Positions 25,763-34,651 of a DNA stretch of 64,000 nucleotides are shown piece by piece. Location of the stretch: assembly GCF_030813695.1 (NCBI RefSeq), contig NZ_JAUSVA010000002.1, positions 6,014,001 to 6,078,000 of the forward strand, in the 5' to 3' direction. This stretch comes from Kitasatospora herbaricolor (GTDB lineage Bacteria; Actinomycetota; Actinomycetes; Streptomycetales; Streptomycetaceae). The notes below the pieces were generated by a model. The model had not been told where the DNA came from, ran no database searches, and was given only the letters and a program-made list of their open reading frames with translations. Each line of letters begins with the position of its first letter. Position 1 is the stretch's first letter. The position numbers were made by a program, and so were the translations under genes.

Positions 25763-27985
25763 ATGGCCGATCTCACTCTCGACACGCCCCTGACCGCCGT
25801 GGTCGGCGACCGCACCGCGAAGGTGCTCGCCGACAGCCTCAAGCTGCGCACGGTCGGCGACCTGCTGCACCACTACCCGCGCCGGTACGCCGAACGCGGC
25901 CAGCTCACCAGCCTCGACGACCTGGAGATCGACGAGCACGTCACGGTGCTCGCCAGGATCGAGAAGGTCACCCTGATCCCGTTCAAGGGGCGCAAGGGCG
26001 ACCGGCTGGAGGTGGTCGTCACCGACGGGCGCGGGCGGCTCAGCCTGGTGTTCTTCAACCAGGGCTGGCGGCAGAAGGACCTGCGGCCGGGCGCCCAGGG
26101 CCTGTTCGCCGGCAAGGTCGGACAGTTCAATCGCACCCGCCAACTGGTTTCCCCTGATTATCAGTTGATGGACGAGGAGGCGGACAGCTCGGCCGCCGCC
26201 GAGTTCGCCGGCCGGCTCATCCCGGTCTACCCGGCCAGCGCCAAGGCCCAGACCTGGACGGTCGGCCTCTGCGTGCGGACGGTCCTCGACACCCTCGCCG
26301 ACGACGGCTGGCAGGGCGTCGGCGAGCCGCTGCCCGCCGAACTGCGCGAGAAGCACGGGCTGATCCCGCTGCCCGAGGCGCTCGAACTCATCCACCGCCC
26401 GCGCAGCCACGCCGACCGCGAGCGCGCCCAGAGCCGGCTGCGCTGGGACGAGGCCTTCGTGCTCCAGGTAGCGCTGGCCCAGCGCCGGGCGGCCGACTCC
26501 GCCCTGCCCGCGGTGCCCCGCCCGGAACGGGCCGGCGGGCTGCTGGAGGCCTTCGACGCCCGGCTGCCCTTCACCCTCACCGACGGCCAGCGCCAGGTCA
26601 GCGCCGAGATCTTCGCCGACCTGGCCACCTCGCACCCGATGCACCGGCTGCTCCAGGGCGAGGTCGGCTCCGGCAAGACCCTGGTCGCGCTGCGCGCCAT
26701 GCTCACCGTGGTCGACGCCGGCGGCCAGGCCGTCCTGCTCGCCCCCACCGAGGTGCTCGCCCAGCAGCACCACCGCTCGATCGTCGAGATGATGGGCGAC
26801 CTGGCCGAGGGCGGCATGCTCGGCGGCGCCGACGCCGCCACCAAGGTGGTGCTGCTGACCGGCTCCATGGGCACCCCGGCCCGCCGCCAGACGCTGCTCG
26901 ACATGGCCTGCGGCGACGCCGGCATCGCGATCGGCACCCACGCGCTGATCGAGGACAAGGTCCAGTTCCAGGACCTCGGCCTGGTCGTGGTGGACGAGCA
27001 GCACCGCTTCGGCGTCGAGCAGCGCGACGCCCTGCGCGCCAAGGGCGAACAGCCCCCGCACCTGCTGGTGATGACGGCCACCCCGATCCCGCGCACGGTC
27101 GCCATGACGGTCTTCGGCGACCTGGAGACCTCGGTGCTGGACCAGCTCCCGGCCGGCCGCTCGCCGATCTCCACCCACGTGGTGCCGGCCCTGGAGAAGC
27201 CCAACTTCCTGGCCCGCGCCTGGGAGCGGGTGCGCGAGGAGGTCGGCAAGGGCCACCAGGCGTACGTGGTCTGCCCCCGGATCGGCGACGAGGACCAGAG
27301 CGACCCGAAGAAGAAGCGCAAGGCGATGCCCGACGACCCGGAGGACCTCGGCGCCGGCAGCGACGACCGCCGGCCGCCGCTGGCCGTGGTGGAGACCGCC
27401 GAGATGCTCGCCAAGGGCCCGCTGGCCGGCCTGCGGATCGAGATCCTGCACGGGCGCCTGCAGCCCGACGCCAAGGACGACGTGATGCGCCGCTTCGCGG
27501 CCGGCCGGGTCGACGTGCTGGTCGCCACCACGGTCATCGAGGTCGGCGTCAACGTCCCCAACTCCACCGCGATGGTCATCATGGACGCCGACCGGTTCGG
27601 CGTCTCCCAGCTCCACCAGCTGCGCGGCCGGGTCGGCCGGGGCAGCGCGCCGGGGCTGTGCCTGCTGGTCAGCGACATGCCCGGGGCCAGCCCGGCCCGG
27701 GCCCGGCTGGACGCGGTGGCCGGCACCCTGGACGGCTTCGAGCTCTCCCGGATCGACCTCGAACAGCGCCGGGAGGGCGACGTCCTGGGCCAGGCCCAGT
27801 CCGGGGTGAAGTCCTCGCTCAAGGTGCTCTCGGTGCTGGAGGACGAGGAGGTCATCACCACCGCCCGGGCCGAGGCGGCCGCCCTGGTCGCCGTCGACCC
27901 CCGGCTGGAGGACCACCCGGACCTGCGCGCGGCACTGGCCGGCCTGCTGGACGAGGACCGCGCGGAGTACCTGGAGAAGGGCTGA
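25763..27985 (+). CDS. recG: ATP-dependent DNA helicase RecG
   Basis: A 740-residue branched-DNA translocase that regresses stalled forks. N-terminal wedge/OB domain (about 1-165), then helicase domain 1 with Walker A GEVGSGKT (K305), DEQHRFG (motif II) and TATPIPRT, and domain 2 with EVGVNVPNSTAMVIMDADRFG and QLRGRVGRG. ATG at 25763 is used; GTG at 25760 is an equally placed alternative. A short Lys/Asp-rich insert lies near residue 515. A 46-bp palindrome begins on the base after the stop codon. Confidence 0.97.
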   Translation: MADLTLDTPLTAVVGDRTAKVLADSLKLRTVGDLLHHYPRRYAERGQLTSLDDLEIDEHVTVLARIEKVTLIPFKGRKGDRLEVVVTDGRGRLSLVFFNQGWRQKDLRPGAQGLFAGKVGQFNRTRQLVSPDYQLMDEEADSSAAAEFAGRLIPVYPASAKAQTWTVGLCVRTVLDTLADDGWQGVGEPLPAELREKHGLIPLPEALELIHRPRSHADRERAQSRLRWDEAFVLQVALAQRRAADSALPAVPRPERAGGLLEAFDARLPFTLTDGQRQVSAEIFADLATSHPMHRLLQGEVGSGKTLVALRAMLTVVDAGGQAVLLAPTEVLAQQHHRSIVEMMGDLAEGGMLGGADAATKVVLLTGSMGTPARRQTLLDMACGDAGIAIGTHALIEDKVQFQDLGLVVVDEQHRFGVEQRDALRAKGEQPPHLLVMTATPIPRTVAMTVFGDLETSVLDQLPAGRSPISTHVVPALEKPNFLARAWERVREEVGKGHQAYVVCPRIGDEDQSDPKKKRKAMPDDPEDLGAGSDDRRPPLAVVETAEMLAKGPLAGLRIEILHGRLQPDAKDDVMRRFAAGRVDVLVATTVIEVGVNVPNSTAMVIMDADRFGVSQLHQLRGRVGRGSAPGLCLLVSDMPGASPARARLDAVAGTLDGFELSRIDLEQRREGDVLGQAQSGVKSSLKVLSVLEDEEVITTARAEAAALVAVDPRLEDHPDLRAALAGLLDEDRAEYLEKG

Positions 27986-28031
27986 GCGGATGCGTCACCC
28001 GGCGGCCGCGGCCGCCGGGTGACGCATCCGC
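27986..28031. terminator. 46-bp perfect loop-less palindrome after recG
   Basis: All bases 27986-28031 pair in a 23+23 perfect inverted repeat that abuts the recG stop codon. rsmD starts 75 nt later. Likely terminator or attenuator between the two genes. Confidence 0.65.
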
Positions 28032-28106
28032 GGCGGAACCGCGCTTGAATGGGGGAGCCCCGCCGGCCGGCCGACGGGGCTCCGCCACGAAAGGAACCCC
28101 CGCACC

Positions 28107-28691
28107 ATGACCCGCGTGATCGCCGGGACGGCCGGCGGCCGCCGCCTGGCCGTGCCGCCAGGCCGGAGCACCCGCCCGACCTCCGACAAGGCCCGCGAGG
28201 CCATGTTCTCCACCCTGGAGGCGCTCCGCGGCACCCTGCACGGGGCCCGGATGCTCGACCTGTTCGGCGGTTCGGGCGCGGTCGGCCTGGAGGCCCTCTC
28301 CCGCGGCGCCGAGCACGTCCTGCTGGTCGAGGCGGACGCCCAAGCGGCGAAGGTGATCCGGGAGAACGTACGGACCGTCAACCTGCCCGGCGCGGAGGTG
28401 CGGGCCGACCGGGCCGAGCGGGTGCTCGCCGGACGGGCCCCGGAGCACGGCTACGACCTGGTCTTCCTCGACCCGCCGTACGCCGTCACCGACGAGGAGC
28501 TGCGCGAGATGCTGATCACAATGAGCGCCGGGGGCTGGCTCGCGGAGGACGCACTCGTCACCGTGGAGCGCAGCACCAGGGGCGGTGAGTTCGGCTGGCC
28601 CGAGGGCTTCGACGCGCTGCGCTCACGGCGGTACGGCGAAGGCACCCTCTGGTACGGTCGCGCCGCCGCCGAGACCCGGCAACACCCGTAG
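28107..28691 (+). CDS. rsmD: 16S rRNA (guanine(966)-N2)-methyltransferase
   Basis: A 194-residue SAM-dependent enzyme of ribosome maturation. It shows the N-terminal RVIAGTAGGRRL, RPTSDKAREAMFSTL, the SAM loop LDLFGGSGAVGLEALSRGA, VEAD and the catalytic DPPY near residue 121. ATG 28107 follows AAAGGA. It precedes coaD by 46 nt, the usual pairing. Confidence 0.95.
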   Translation: MTRVIAGTAGGRRLAVPPGRSTRPTSDKAREAMFSTLEALRGTLHGARMLDLFGGSGAVGLEALSRGAEHVLLVEADAQAAKVIRENVRTVNLPGAEVRADRAERVLAGRAPEHGYDLVFLDPPYAVTDEELREMLITMSAGGWLAEDALVTVERSTRGGEFGWPEGFDALRSRRYGEGTLWYGRAAAETRQHP

Positions 28692-28737
28692 CCGGGCCAC
28701 CACCCGCAGCACCGAATCCCACGAGGGAGCTCACGCC

Positions 28738-29226
28738 ATGCGTCGCGCCGTCTGTCCCGGATCGTTCGACCCCATCACCAACGGTCACCTCGACATCATC
28801 GAGCGGGCCTCCAAGCTGTACGACGTGGTGCATGTCGCGGTGCTGATCAACCGGAACAAGCAGGGGCTGTTCACCGTCGAGGAGCGGATCGCGCTCATCG
28901 AGGAGACCTGCGGGCACTACGGCAACATCGAGGTGGAGTCGCACAGCGGCCTGCTGGTGGACTTCTGCCGCGACCGCGGCATCCCGGCCATCATCAAGGG
29001 GCTGCGCGCGGTCAGCGACTTCGACTACGAGCTGCAGATGGCGCAGATGAACCACGGCCTGACCGGCGTCGAGACGCTCTTCGTGCCGACCTCGCCGACC
29101 TACAGCTTCCTCTCCTCCAGCCTGGTCAAGGAGGTCGCCTCGTACGGCGGCGACGTCTCCCACCTGCTGCCGCCGGTGGTGCACGGCCGGCTCGTCGAGC
29201 GGATCGCGGAGCGCGCCGCGCAGTAG
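28738..29226 (+). CDS. coaD: Phosphopantetheine adenylyltransferase
   Basis: A 162-residue enzyme of coenzyme A synthesis that adenylylates 4'-phosphopantetheine. It has CPGSFDPITNGHLDII (T/HxGH nucleotide motif), KGLRAVSDFDYELQMAQMN and the C-terminal YSFLSSSLVKEVA ATP-binding motif. ATG 28738 follows GAGGGAG. Directly downstream of rsmD. Confidence 0.97.
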   Translation: MRRAVCPGSFDPITNGHLDIIERASKLYDVVHVAVLINRNKQGLFTVEERIALIEETCGHYGNIEVESHSGLLVDFCRDRGIPAIIKGLRAVSDFDYELQMAQMNHGLTGVETLFVPTSPTYSFLSSSLVKEVASYGGDVSHLLPPVVHGRLVERIAERAAQ

Positions 29227-29297
29227 GCCCGGATGGTCCGTTTCTGCCGGTTCGTCACCAGCTGTCCCCCTCCGCGGCGGCCGGCCGGGCGCAGGCG

Positions 29298-29328
29298 TTG
29301 TGAGGTCCCGCCGCAGTGGCCGTACAGT
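29298..29328 (+). promoter_or_regulatory. Possible promoter of the DivIVA-like gene
   Basis: TTGTGA (29298-29303) and TACAGT (29323-29328) with a 19-nt spacer, about 84 nt upstream of the GTG start. Confidence 0.35.
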
Positions 29329-29411
29329 CTTTATTCCTGCCCTGCGGTGAGGTGCACCGCGCCGGGCCTGCCTCCGCCGGACGTCGGCGGCACACGGAAA
29401 GACGAAGCCCC

Positions 29412-30668
29412 GTGGACGTGCAGAACAAGGTCGACCAGATCGTCGCGGCCGTCGAGAACGCCCGTGCGATGCCGATGTCGGCCTCCTGTGTGGTGAACCG
29501 CGCCGAGCTGGTCGGGCTGCTCCAGGACCTCCGCGCGGCCCTGCCCGCCGAACTGGCGCACGCCCAGTCGGTGATGGCCGACCACGAGCAGGTGGTGGCC
29601 GACGCCGAGGCCGAGGCCGAGCGGATCATCCAGGGGGCGCACGCCGAGCGGGGGTCGCTCATCTCGGACACCGAGGTGGTCCGCCGGGCCCAGGCCGAGG
29701 CGGACCGCATCCTCGCCGAGGCCCGCGCCGAGGTGGAGACCAAGCGCGCCGAGGCCGACGACTACGTCGACAGCAAGCTGGCCAACTTCGAGGTGGTGCT
29801 CACCAAGACGCTCGGCGCCGTCGGCCGCGGCCGCACCAAGCTGCGCGGCGACTCCGGCGTCTTCGAGACGGACGCCGAGGGTGAGGCCGACGGCGAGGAG
29901 TTCCAGCCGCGGGTCAGCCCCAGCCCCGAGGTCGACGAGTACGTCGATGTGAAGCTCGCCACCCTGGAGACCGTCCTCAGCAAGACGCTGTCGGCCGTCG
30001 GCAAGGGCCGCGACAAGCTGCTCGGCAAGGCCCCGATCGACGACCTCGGCGCGTACCTGGCCGCCGCCGACCAGGCGCAGCAGCTGAAGGACCGCGCCGA
30101 GGCCGTCGCCGCCGGCTTCGCCGACAACTACGGCGACGGCACCGACGCGGACCAGGAGCCCTGGTACCGGGCCGACGTCCCGCAGCAGCAGAGCTGGCCC
30201 GAGCAGACCCCGGCCGCGGCCGGCTGGCAGGCCCCCGGCGAGGGCCAGTACGCGGCCGCCGCCCAGTACGGCGCCCCCGAGGGCACCCAGTACGCCGAGG
30301 TCTACGGGGGCGGCTTCGACCCCTCGGACCAGGGCCGGCAGGACCCGTACGGCAACCAGTACGGCTACCAGCAGCCCGGCTACCAGGGCCAGCAGCAGCC
30401 CCAGCAGGACGCCTGGGGCAACCCGGTGCCCGAGGCCGGCGGCTACCAGCAGCAGGGCGGTTACCAGGGCCAGGGCCAGGGCCAGGGTCAGGGCCCGCAG
30501 TACGACGCCTGGGGCAACCCGGTGCCGGCCGCGGGCGGCTACCCGCAGGGCGCCCAGCCCCAGCTGCCGCAGCAGGCCTCGGGCCAGCAGCCCGGTCTCG
30601 ACGAGACCAGCTTCTTCGACACCAGCATGATCGACATGACCAGGCTGCGGGAGCTCGGCGGCCGCTGA
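29412..30668 (+). CDS. DivIVA-like coiled-coil protein with Gln/Gly/Tyr-rich tail
   Basis: A 418-residue actinobacterial protein, often annotated as a cell-division initiation protein. Residues ~50-140 are a strongly heptad-like acidic coiled coil (DHEQVVADAEAEAERIIQGAH..., AQAEADRILAEARAEVETKRAEADDYVD). Two copies of a YVDxKLAxxExVLxKTLxAVGxGRxKL segment follow (about 117-140 and 176-200). The last ~170 residues are low-complexity Q/G/Y/P with two WGNPVPxAGGY units and a short GQ repeat. GTG 29412 gives the VDVQNKVDQIV start. Likely a cytoskeletal or polar scaffold; the role is inferred. Confidence 0.8.
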   Translation: MDVQNKVDQIVAAVENARAMPMSASCVVNRAELVGLLQDLRAALPAELAHAQSVMADHEQVVADAEAEAERIIQGAHAERGSLISDTEVVRRAQAEADRILAEARAEVETKRAEADDYVDSKLANFEVVLTKTLGAVGRGRTKLRGDSGVFETDAEGEADGEEFQPRVSPSPEVDEYVDVKLATLETVLSKTLSAVGKGRDKLLGKAPIDDLGAYLAAADQAQQLKDRAEAVAAGFADNYGDGTDADQEPWYRADVPQQQSWPEQTPAAAGWQAPGEGQYAAAAQYGAPEGTQYAEVYGGGFDPSDQGRQDPYGNQYGYQQPGYQGQQQPQQDAWGNPVPEAGGYQQQGGYQGQGQGQGQGPQYDAWGNPVPAAGGYPQGAQPQLPQQASGQQPGLDETSFFDTSMIDMTRLRELGGR

Positions 30669-30675
30669 GGCCCCC

Positions 30676-30700
30676 GGGCCGGCCCCGCCCGGGCCGGCCC
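30676..30700 (+). terminator. Hairpin after the DivIVA-like gene
   Basis: A 9-bp stem GGGCCGGCC / GGCCGGCCC with a 7-nt loop, 8 nt after the stop. Confidence 0.55.
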
Positions 30701-30714
30701 GAAACCGGGCGAAG

Positions 30715-30743
30715 TTGGGCCTGGCCCCCGTGTCCGGTAGTCT
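30715..30743 (+). promoter_or_regulatory. Promoter of the yceD-like/rpmF unit
   Basis: TTGGGC (30715-30720), a 17-nt spacer and TAGTCT (30738-30743), giving a leader of about 120 nt. Confidence 0.5.
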
Positions 30744-30871
30744 GACCACTCCGGCCTGCTCGTGCCGGGGTAGTCCGGCTGCCCGCGCATCGTTGAGACG
30801 CGCAGCGCCGCACGCCGTACGAACCACCCGCGCCACGCACCACGCGTGCCGCCTCAGGAAGTCAGGACACC

Positions 30872-31519
30872 TTGAACCGCCTCGACCACCGCGACCCCCT
30901 CGTGTTCGACACGCACGAGCTCGGCCGTCGCCCAGGATCGCTGCGCAAGGTGACCCGCACCCTGGAGGCCCCCGAGGGGCTGGGCATCATCGACGTGATC
31001 GGTGTGCCCGAGAAGAGCGAGATCGCGCTGGAGCTCCGACTGGAGTCCGTGGTCGAGGGCGTCCTCGTCACGGGCACCGCCGAGGCCAAGGTCGAGGGCG
31101 AGTGCGTGCGCTGCCTGGAGCCGGTCGAGGACGGGATCGACGTCGAGTTCCAGGAGCTGTTCTACTACCCGGAGTCCGACGAGAAGGGGCGCGGCCGGTC
31201 CACCGCCGCCGCCGACGAGCTCGACGAGGACGACGAAGAAGAGACTTACCGCTTGGAGGGCGATTACTTCGACCTCCAGCCGGTGCTGCGTGACGCGGTG
31301 GTGCTCGCACTGCCGCTGCAGCCGGTGTGCCAGGAAGACTGCCTGGGCCTGTGCTCCGAATGCGGAGCGCGCCTGAGCGACGACCCGGACCACCACCACG
31401 AGGCCGCCGACCCCCGGTGGGCGGCTCTGCAGGGACTCTCCGCCGCCCACGGCGACGAGGGTGACGGAATCAAGACCAGCGACACCCGTGAGGGTGGAGC
31501 CGAGAACCAGGAGAAGTAG
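30872..31519 (+). CDS. YceD/DUF177 family protein
   Basis: A 215-residue protein of the YceD family that regularly precedes rpmF and is implicated in 23S rRNA and ribosome maturation. Features: LVFDTHELGRRPGSL, the CVRCLEPV pair (residues ~74-77), an acidic stretch DELDEDDEEE and a second metal-like pair CLGLCSECGARL near 165-175. It starts at TTG 30872 with AGGA upstream, a rare but well-placed start. rpmF begins 2 nt after the stop. Confidence 0.9.
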   Translation: MNRLDHRDPLVFDTHELGRRPGSLRKVTRTLEAPEGLGIIDVIGVPEKSEIALELRLESVVEGVLVTGTAEAKVEGECVRCLEPVEDGIDVEFQELFYYPESDEKGRGRSTAAADELDEDDEEETYRLEGDYFDLQPVLRDAVVLALPLQPVCQEDCLGLCSECGARLSDDPDHHHEAADPRWAALQGLSAAHGDEGDGIKTSDTREGGAENQEK

Positions 31520-31521
31520 CC

Positions 31522-31695
31522 GTGGCTGTTCCGAAGCGGAAGATGTCGCGCAGCAACACGCGCCACCGCCGGTCCAACTGGAAGGCCGTTGTCCCCGCCC
31601 TCGTGGCGTGCGACCGCTGCCACGAGCCGAAGCTGGGTCACATCGCGTGCCCGAGCTGCGGCACGTACAACCGTCGCCAGGTCCTCTCGGTCTGA
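31522..31695 (+). CDS. rpmF: 50S ribosomal protein L32, zinc-binding form
   Basis: A 57-residue large-subunit protein: AVPKRKMSRSNTRHRRSNWK followed by two CxxC pairs (CDRC and CPSC), the zinc ribbon of the C+ form. GTG 31522 is two bases after the yceD-like stop, with GGAGAAG upstream. It belongs to the yceD-like/rpmF/rnc run. Confidence 0.97.
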   Translation: MAVPKRKMSRSNTRHRRSNWKAVVPALVACDRCHEPKLGHIACPSCGTYNRRQVLSV

Positions 31696-31715
31696 TCGGC
31701 GGGGTGCACGGATCG

Positions 31716-32492
31716 ATGTCGGATAGCAACTCAACCCGCAAGCAGGCTTCTGCCAACGGAAGCAAGGGCGGCGGGCCGGCTTCGACCGAATACGACGTCC
31801 TGGAAGGGCGCCTCGGGTACACGCTCGAGCGCGCCCTTCTGGTGCGTGCCCTGACCCACCGCAGCTACGCGTACGAGAACGGCGGGCTGCCCACCAACGA
31901 GCGCCTGGAGTTCCTCGGCGACTCGGTGCTGGGCCTGGTGGTGACGGACACCCTCTACCGCGTCCACCCGGACGTGCCCGAGGGGACGCTCGCCAAGCTG
32001 CGCGCCGCGGTGGTCAACTCCCGCGCGCTCGCCGAGGTCGGCCGCGGCCTCGAACTCGGCACCTTCATCCGTCTCGGCAAGGGCGAGGAAGGGACCGGCG
32101 GACGCGACAAGTCGTCGATCCTCGCCGACACCGTCGAGGCCGTGATCGGCGCCGTCTACCTGGACCAGGGCCTGGACGCGGCGACCGCGTTCGTCCACCG
32201 CCTGTTCGACCCGCTGATCGAGGAGTCCTCTCAGCTCGGGGCCGGACTCGACTGGAAGACCAGCCTCCAGGAACTCACCGCGGCGGCCGGCATCGGCGTG
32301 CCCGAGTACGTCATCGAGGAATCCGGCCCGGACCACGAGAAGACCTTCACCGCCGCCGCCCGGGTGGCTGGCCAGGACTTCGGCAGCGGCGTCGGACGCT
32401 CGAAGAAGGAAGCCGAACAGAAGGCCGCCGAGAGCGCCTGGCGCGCGATCAAGGCCAAGTACGCGGACAGCCTCCCCGGCGACAAGGCCTGA
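31716..32492 (+). CDS. rnc: Ribonuclease III
   Basis: A 258-residue double-strand-specific endoribonuclease. The catalytic domain carries the signature NERLEFLGDSVLG and the second acidic cluster DKSSILADTVEAVIGAVYLDQG. The dsRNA-binding domain is at the C-terminus (WKTSLQELTAAAGIGVPEYVIEESGPDHEKTF ... GSGVGRSKKEAEQKAAESAW). In Streptomyces this gene (absB) also affects antibiotic production. ATG 31716 is 20 nt after rpmF; a GTG at 31704 is a weaker alternative. Confidence 0.96.
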   Translation: MSDSNSTRKQASANGSKGGGPASTEYDVLEGRLGYTLERALLVRALTHRSYAYENGGLPTNERLEFLGDSVLGLVVTDTLYRVHPDVPEGTLAKLRAAVVNSRALAEVGRGLELGTFIRLGKGEEGTGGRDKSSILADTVEAVIGAVYLDQGLDAATAFVHRLFDPLIEESSQLGAGLDWKTSLQELTAAAGIGVPEYVIEESGPDHEKTFTAAARVAGQDFGSGVGRSKKEAEQKAAESAWRAIKAKYADSLPGDKA

Positions 32493-32547
32493 GGCCGGCC
32501 CGGAGCAGCCCGCCTGCTCCAGGTCGTGGAACAGCGGAGGCGTCGAA

Positions 32548-33420
32548 GTGCCCGAACTTCCCGAGGTCGAGGTCGTCCGGCGCGGACTGGCCAACTGGGT
32601 GGCCGGACGCACCGTCGAGGACGTCCAGGTGCTGCACCCGCGCGCCGTCCGCCGCCAGCCGGCCGGCGCCGCGGACTTCGCCGCCCGGCTGACCGGGACG
32701 ACCCTCGGCTCCGCGCAGCGCCGCGGCAAGTACCTCTGGGTGCCGCTGCAGGGCGACTCCGGCACCGGCTTCTCGCTGATCGGCCACCTCGGGATGAGCG
32801 GCCAGCTCCTCGTCCAGGACCCTTCGGTGCCGGACGAGACCCACCTGCGGGTCCGGCTGCGGTTCACCGACGGCGGGCGCGAACTGCGCTTCGTCGACCA
32901 GCGCACCTTCGGCGGCCTCGCGGTCGAGGAGGCCGAGGACGGCGACCCCGAGGGCACCCCGCTGTCCATCGCGCACATCGCCCGCGACCCGCTGGACCCC
33001 CGCTTCGACGACGAGGCCTTCGTCACCGCGCTGCGCGCCAAGCGCACCACGGTCAAGCGCGCCCTGCTCGACCAGACGCTGATCAGCGGGGTCGGCAACA
33101 TCTACGCCGACGAGGCGCTCTGGCGCGCCAGGCTGCACTACGACCGCCCCACCGCCGGCCTGACCCGCCCGCAGGGCGCGCTGCTGCTCGGGCACGCCCG
33201 CGAGGTGATGAACGCGGCCCTGGCGGTCGGCGGCACCAGCTTCGACAGCCTCTACGTCAACGTGAACGGCGAGAGCGGCTACTTCTCCCGCGACCTGGAC
33301 GCCTACGGCCGCGAGGGCGAGCCCTGCGGCCGCTGCGGCACCCCGATCCGCCGGGCGGCCTGGATGAACCGCTCCAGCTACTTCTGCCCGCGCTGCCAGC
33401 GGATCCCGCGCCCGCGCTGA
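32548..33420 (+). CDS. mutM: Formamidopyrimidine-DNA glycosylase
   Basis: A 290-residue bifunctional glycosylase/AP lyase that removes 8-oxoguanine. The N-terminal PELPEVE supplies the catalytic Pro2/Glu3, KRALLDQTLISGVGNIYADEALW is the H2TH region, and the C-terminus has a zinc finger CGRCGTPI...YFCPRC. GTG 32548 follows GGAGG. It is 55 nt from rnc and converges on a membrane-protein gene. Confidence 0.97.
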   Translation: MPELPEVEVVRRGLANWVAGRTVEDVQVLHPRAVRRQPAGAADFAARLTGTTLGSAQRRGKYLWVPLQGDSGTGFSLIGHLGMSGQLLVQDPSVPDETHLRVRLRFTDGGRELRFVDQRTFGGLAVEEAEDGDPEGTPLSIAHIARDPLDPRFDDEAFVTALRAKRTTVKRALLDQTLISGVGNIYADEALWRARLHYDRPTAGLTRPQGALLLGHAREVMNAALAVGGTSFDSLYVNVNGESGYFSRDLDAYGREGEPCGRCGTPIRRAAWMNRSSYFCPRCQRIPRPR

Positions 33421-33442
33421 GCGACGCCGCCCGGCCGGTGCG

Positions 33443-33468
33443 GCCGGGCCGGCACCCGCCGGCCCGGC
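33443..33468. terminator. Bidirectional hairpin between mutM and the DMT-like gene
   Basis: An 11-bp stem GCCGGGCCGGC / GCCGGCCCGGC with an ACCC loop, in the spacer of two converging genes. Confidence 0.65.
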
Positions 33469-33473
33469 GCGGC

Positions 33474-34394
33474 TCACTTCTTGGTCAGCTCGGCGGGCAG
33501 CGGTTCCTCGCTGAGGTCCTGCTCGCCCTGGCCGAAGTAGGCGACGCCGACGGCGGAGGTCACCGCCAGGACGAAGCCGAAGGCGGCCATCCAGCCGAGG
33601 CCGTCGCGCGAGGAGTCGCCGAGCCAGATCACGCCCACCACGCCCGGCACCACCGTCTCGCCGACCACCAGGGCGGCGGTCGCACCGTTCACCGAGCCGA
33701 TCTGCAGGGCGATGGTGTGCAGGTACATCCCGCCGAGGCCGCCGATCAGGATCGCGTACAGGGCGGGATCGCTGAGCAGCGTGCCGAGGGCGAACGGGTC
33801 GAGACCGTCGAGGATCCGCACCCCCACCCCGAGCGCGCCGAAGCCGAGGCCCGAGAGCAGGCCGGCCACGATCGCGCCGCCCGCGCCCAGCCTGCGCACC
33901 ACCAGGCTGCCGCCGGCGATCAGCACCACCGAAGCACCCAGCAGCCACCAGTGCACGGACATCGCGACATGGTGGCCGCCCTCCGGTCCGGCCGCCACCG
34001 CCAGCATGATCAGCGCCGCGCAGAGCACCGCGATCGAGGCCCACTCCGGGCGCCGGAGCCGGATCCCCAGCAGTTTGATGCTCAGCAGCGCCGTGATCAC
34101 CAGGTTGGCACTGATGATCGTCTGGGAGAGGAACAGCGGGAGCAGCCGCGCGGCCAGCGCGCCCAGCCCGAAGCCGATCAGGTCGAGCACCGTGCCGAGG
34201 ATGAACTCCCAGGTCACGGCGGCCTTGGCGGTGGAGGTCAGGTTCGGGCCGCCGTGCTCGGTGACCCCGGCCGACCGGCCCTTGGCGGCGGCCTCCTCCC
34301 GTGCGGAGCGGCGGGAACCGACGGCCTGGAGAACGGAGCCGGTGCCGTAGCAGACCGAGGCTCCGACGGCGGTCACGAGGCCGAGGATCACCAC
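33474..34394 (-). CDS. DMT-superfamily-like multi-spanning membrane protein
   Basis: A 306-residue integral membrane protein with about nine hydrophobic segments in a drug/metabolite-transporter-like layout: VVILGLVTAVGASVCYGTGSVLQAVGS at the start, a charged loop near 30-55, then alternating Gly/Ala/Leu segments. The C-terminal ~20 residues are polar. GTG at 34394 (or 34391) sits after GGAG; longer starts have no membrane-protein character. The substrate is unknown. It converges on mutM. Confidence 0.8.
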   Translation of the reverse strand: MVILGLVTAVGASVCYGTGSVLQAVGSRRSAREEAAAKGRSAGVTEHGGPNLTSTAKAAVTWEFILGTVLDLIGFGLGALAARLLPLFLSQTIISANLVITALLSIKLLGIRLRRPEWASIAVLCAALIMLAVAAGPEGGHHVAMSVHWWLLGASVVLIAGGSLVVRRLGAGGAIVAGLLSGLGFGALGVGVRILDGLDPFALGTLLSDPALYAILIGGLGGMYLHTIALQIGSVNGATAALVVGETVVPGVVGVIWLGDSSRDGLGWMAAFGFVLAVTSAVGVAYFGQGEQDLSEEPLPAELTKK

Positions 34395-34638
34395 ATGCTC
34401 CGATCGGTGGGGAAGGGCGCGTGAGCGCGAGGGGTGGCGGCAGGCACCACTATGCCTGCTCGGGACGGTCCGGATGCGACCGCCCAGCGCGACAGACGTG
34501 CAGCGTGCGGCGGGGGTTCCCGATCGGCGGGCCGAGCCGGCCGGGAGCCCGAGGATCATCCCCGAGGATGGCGCCGACCCCGACGAAAGGCAGGGGCGCC
34601 CGGCCGGCCGGCAGACCCCGGGGGGCCGCCCGGAGCGG

Positions 34639-34644
34639 TAGCGT
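34639..34644 (+). promoter_or_regulatory. -10-like TAGCGT
   Basis: Ends 8 nt before the ATG at 34652; no Shine-Dalgarno sequence lies between. Confidence 0.4.
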
Positions 34645-34651
34645 CGAAGGC

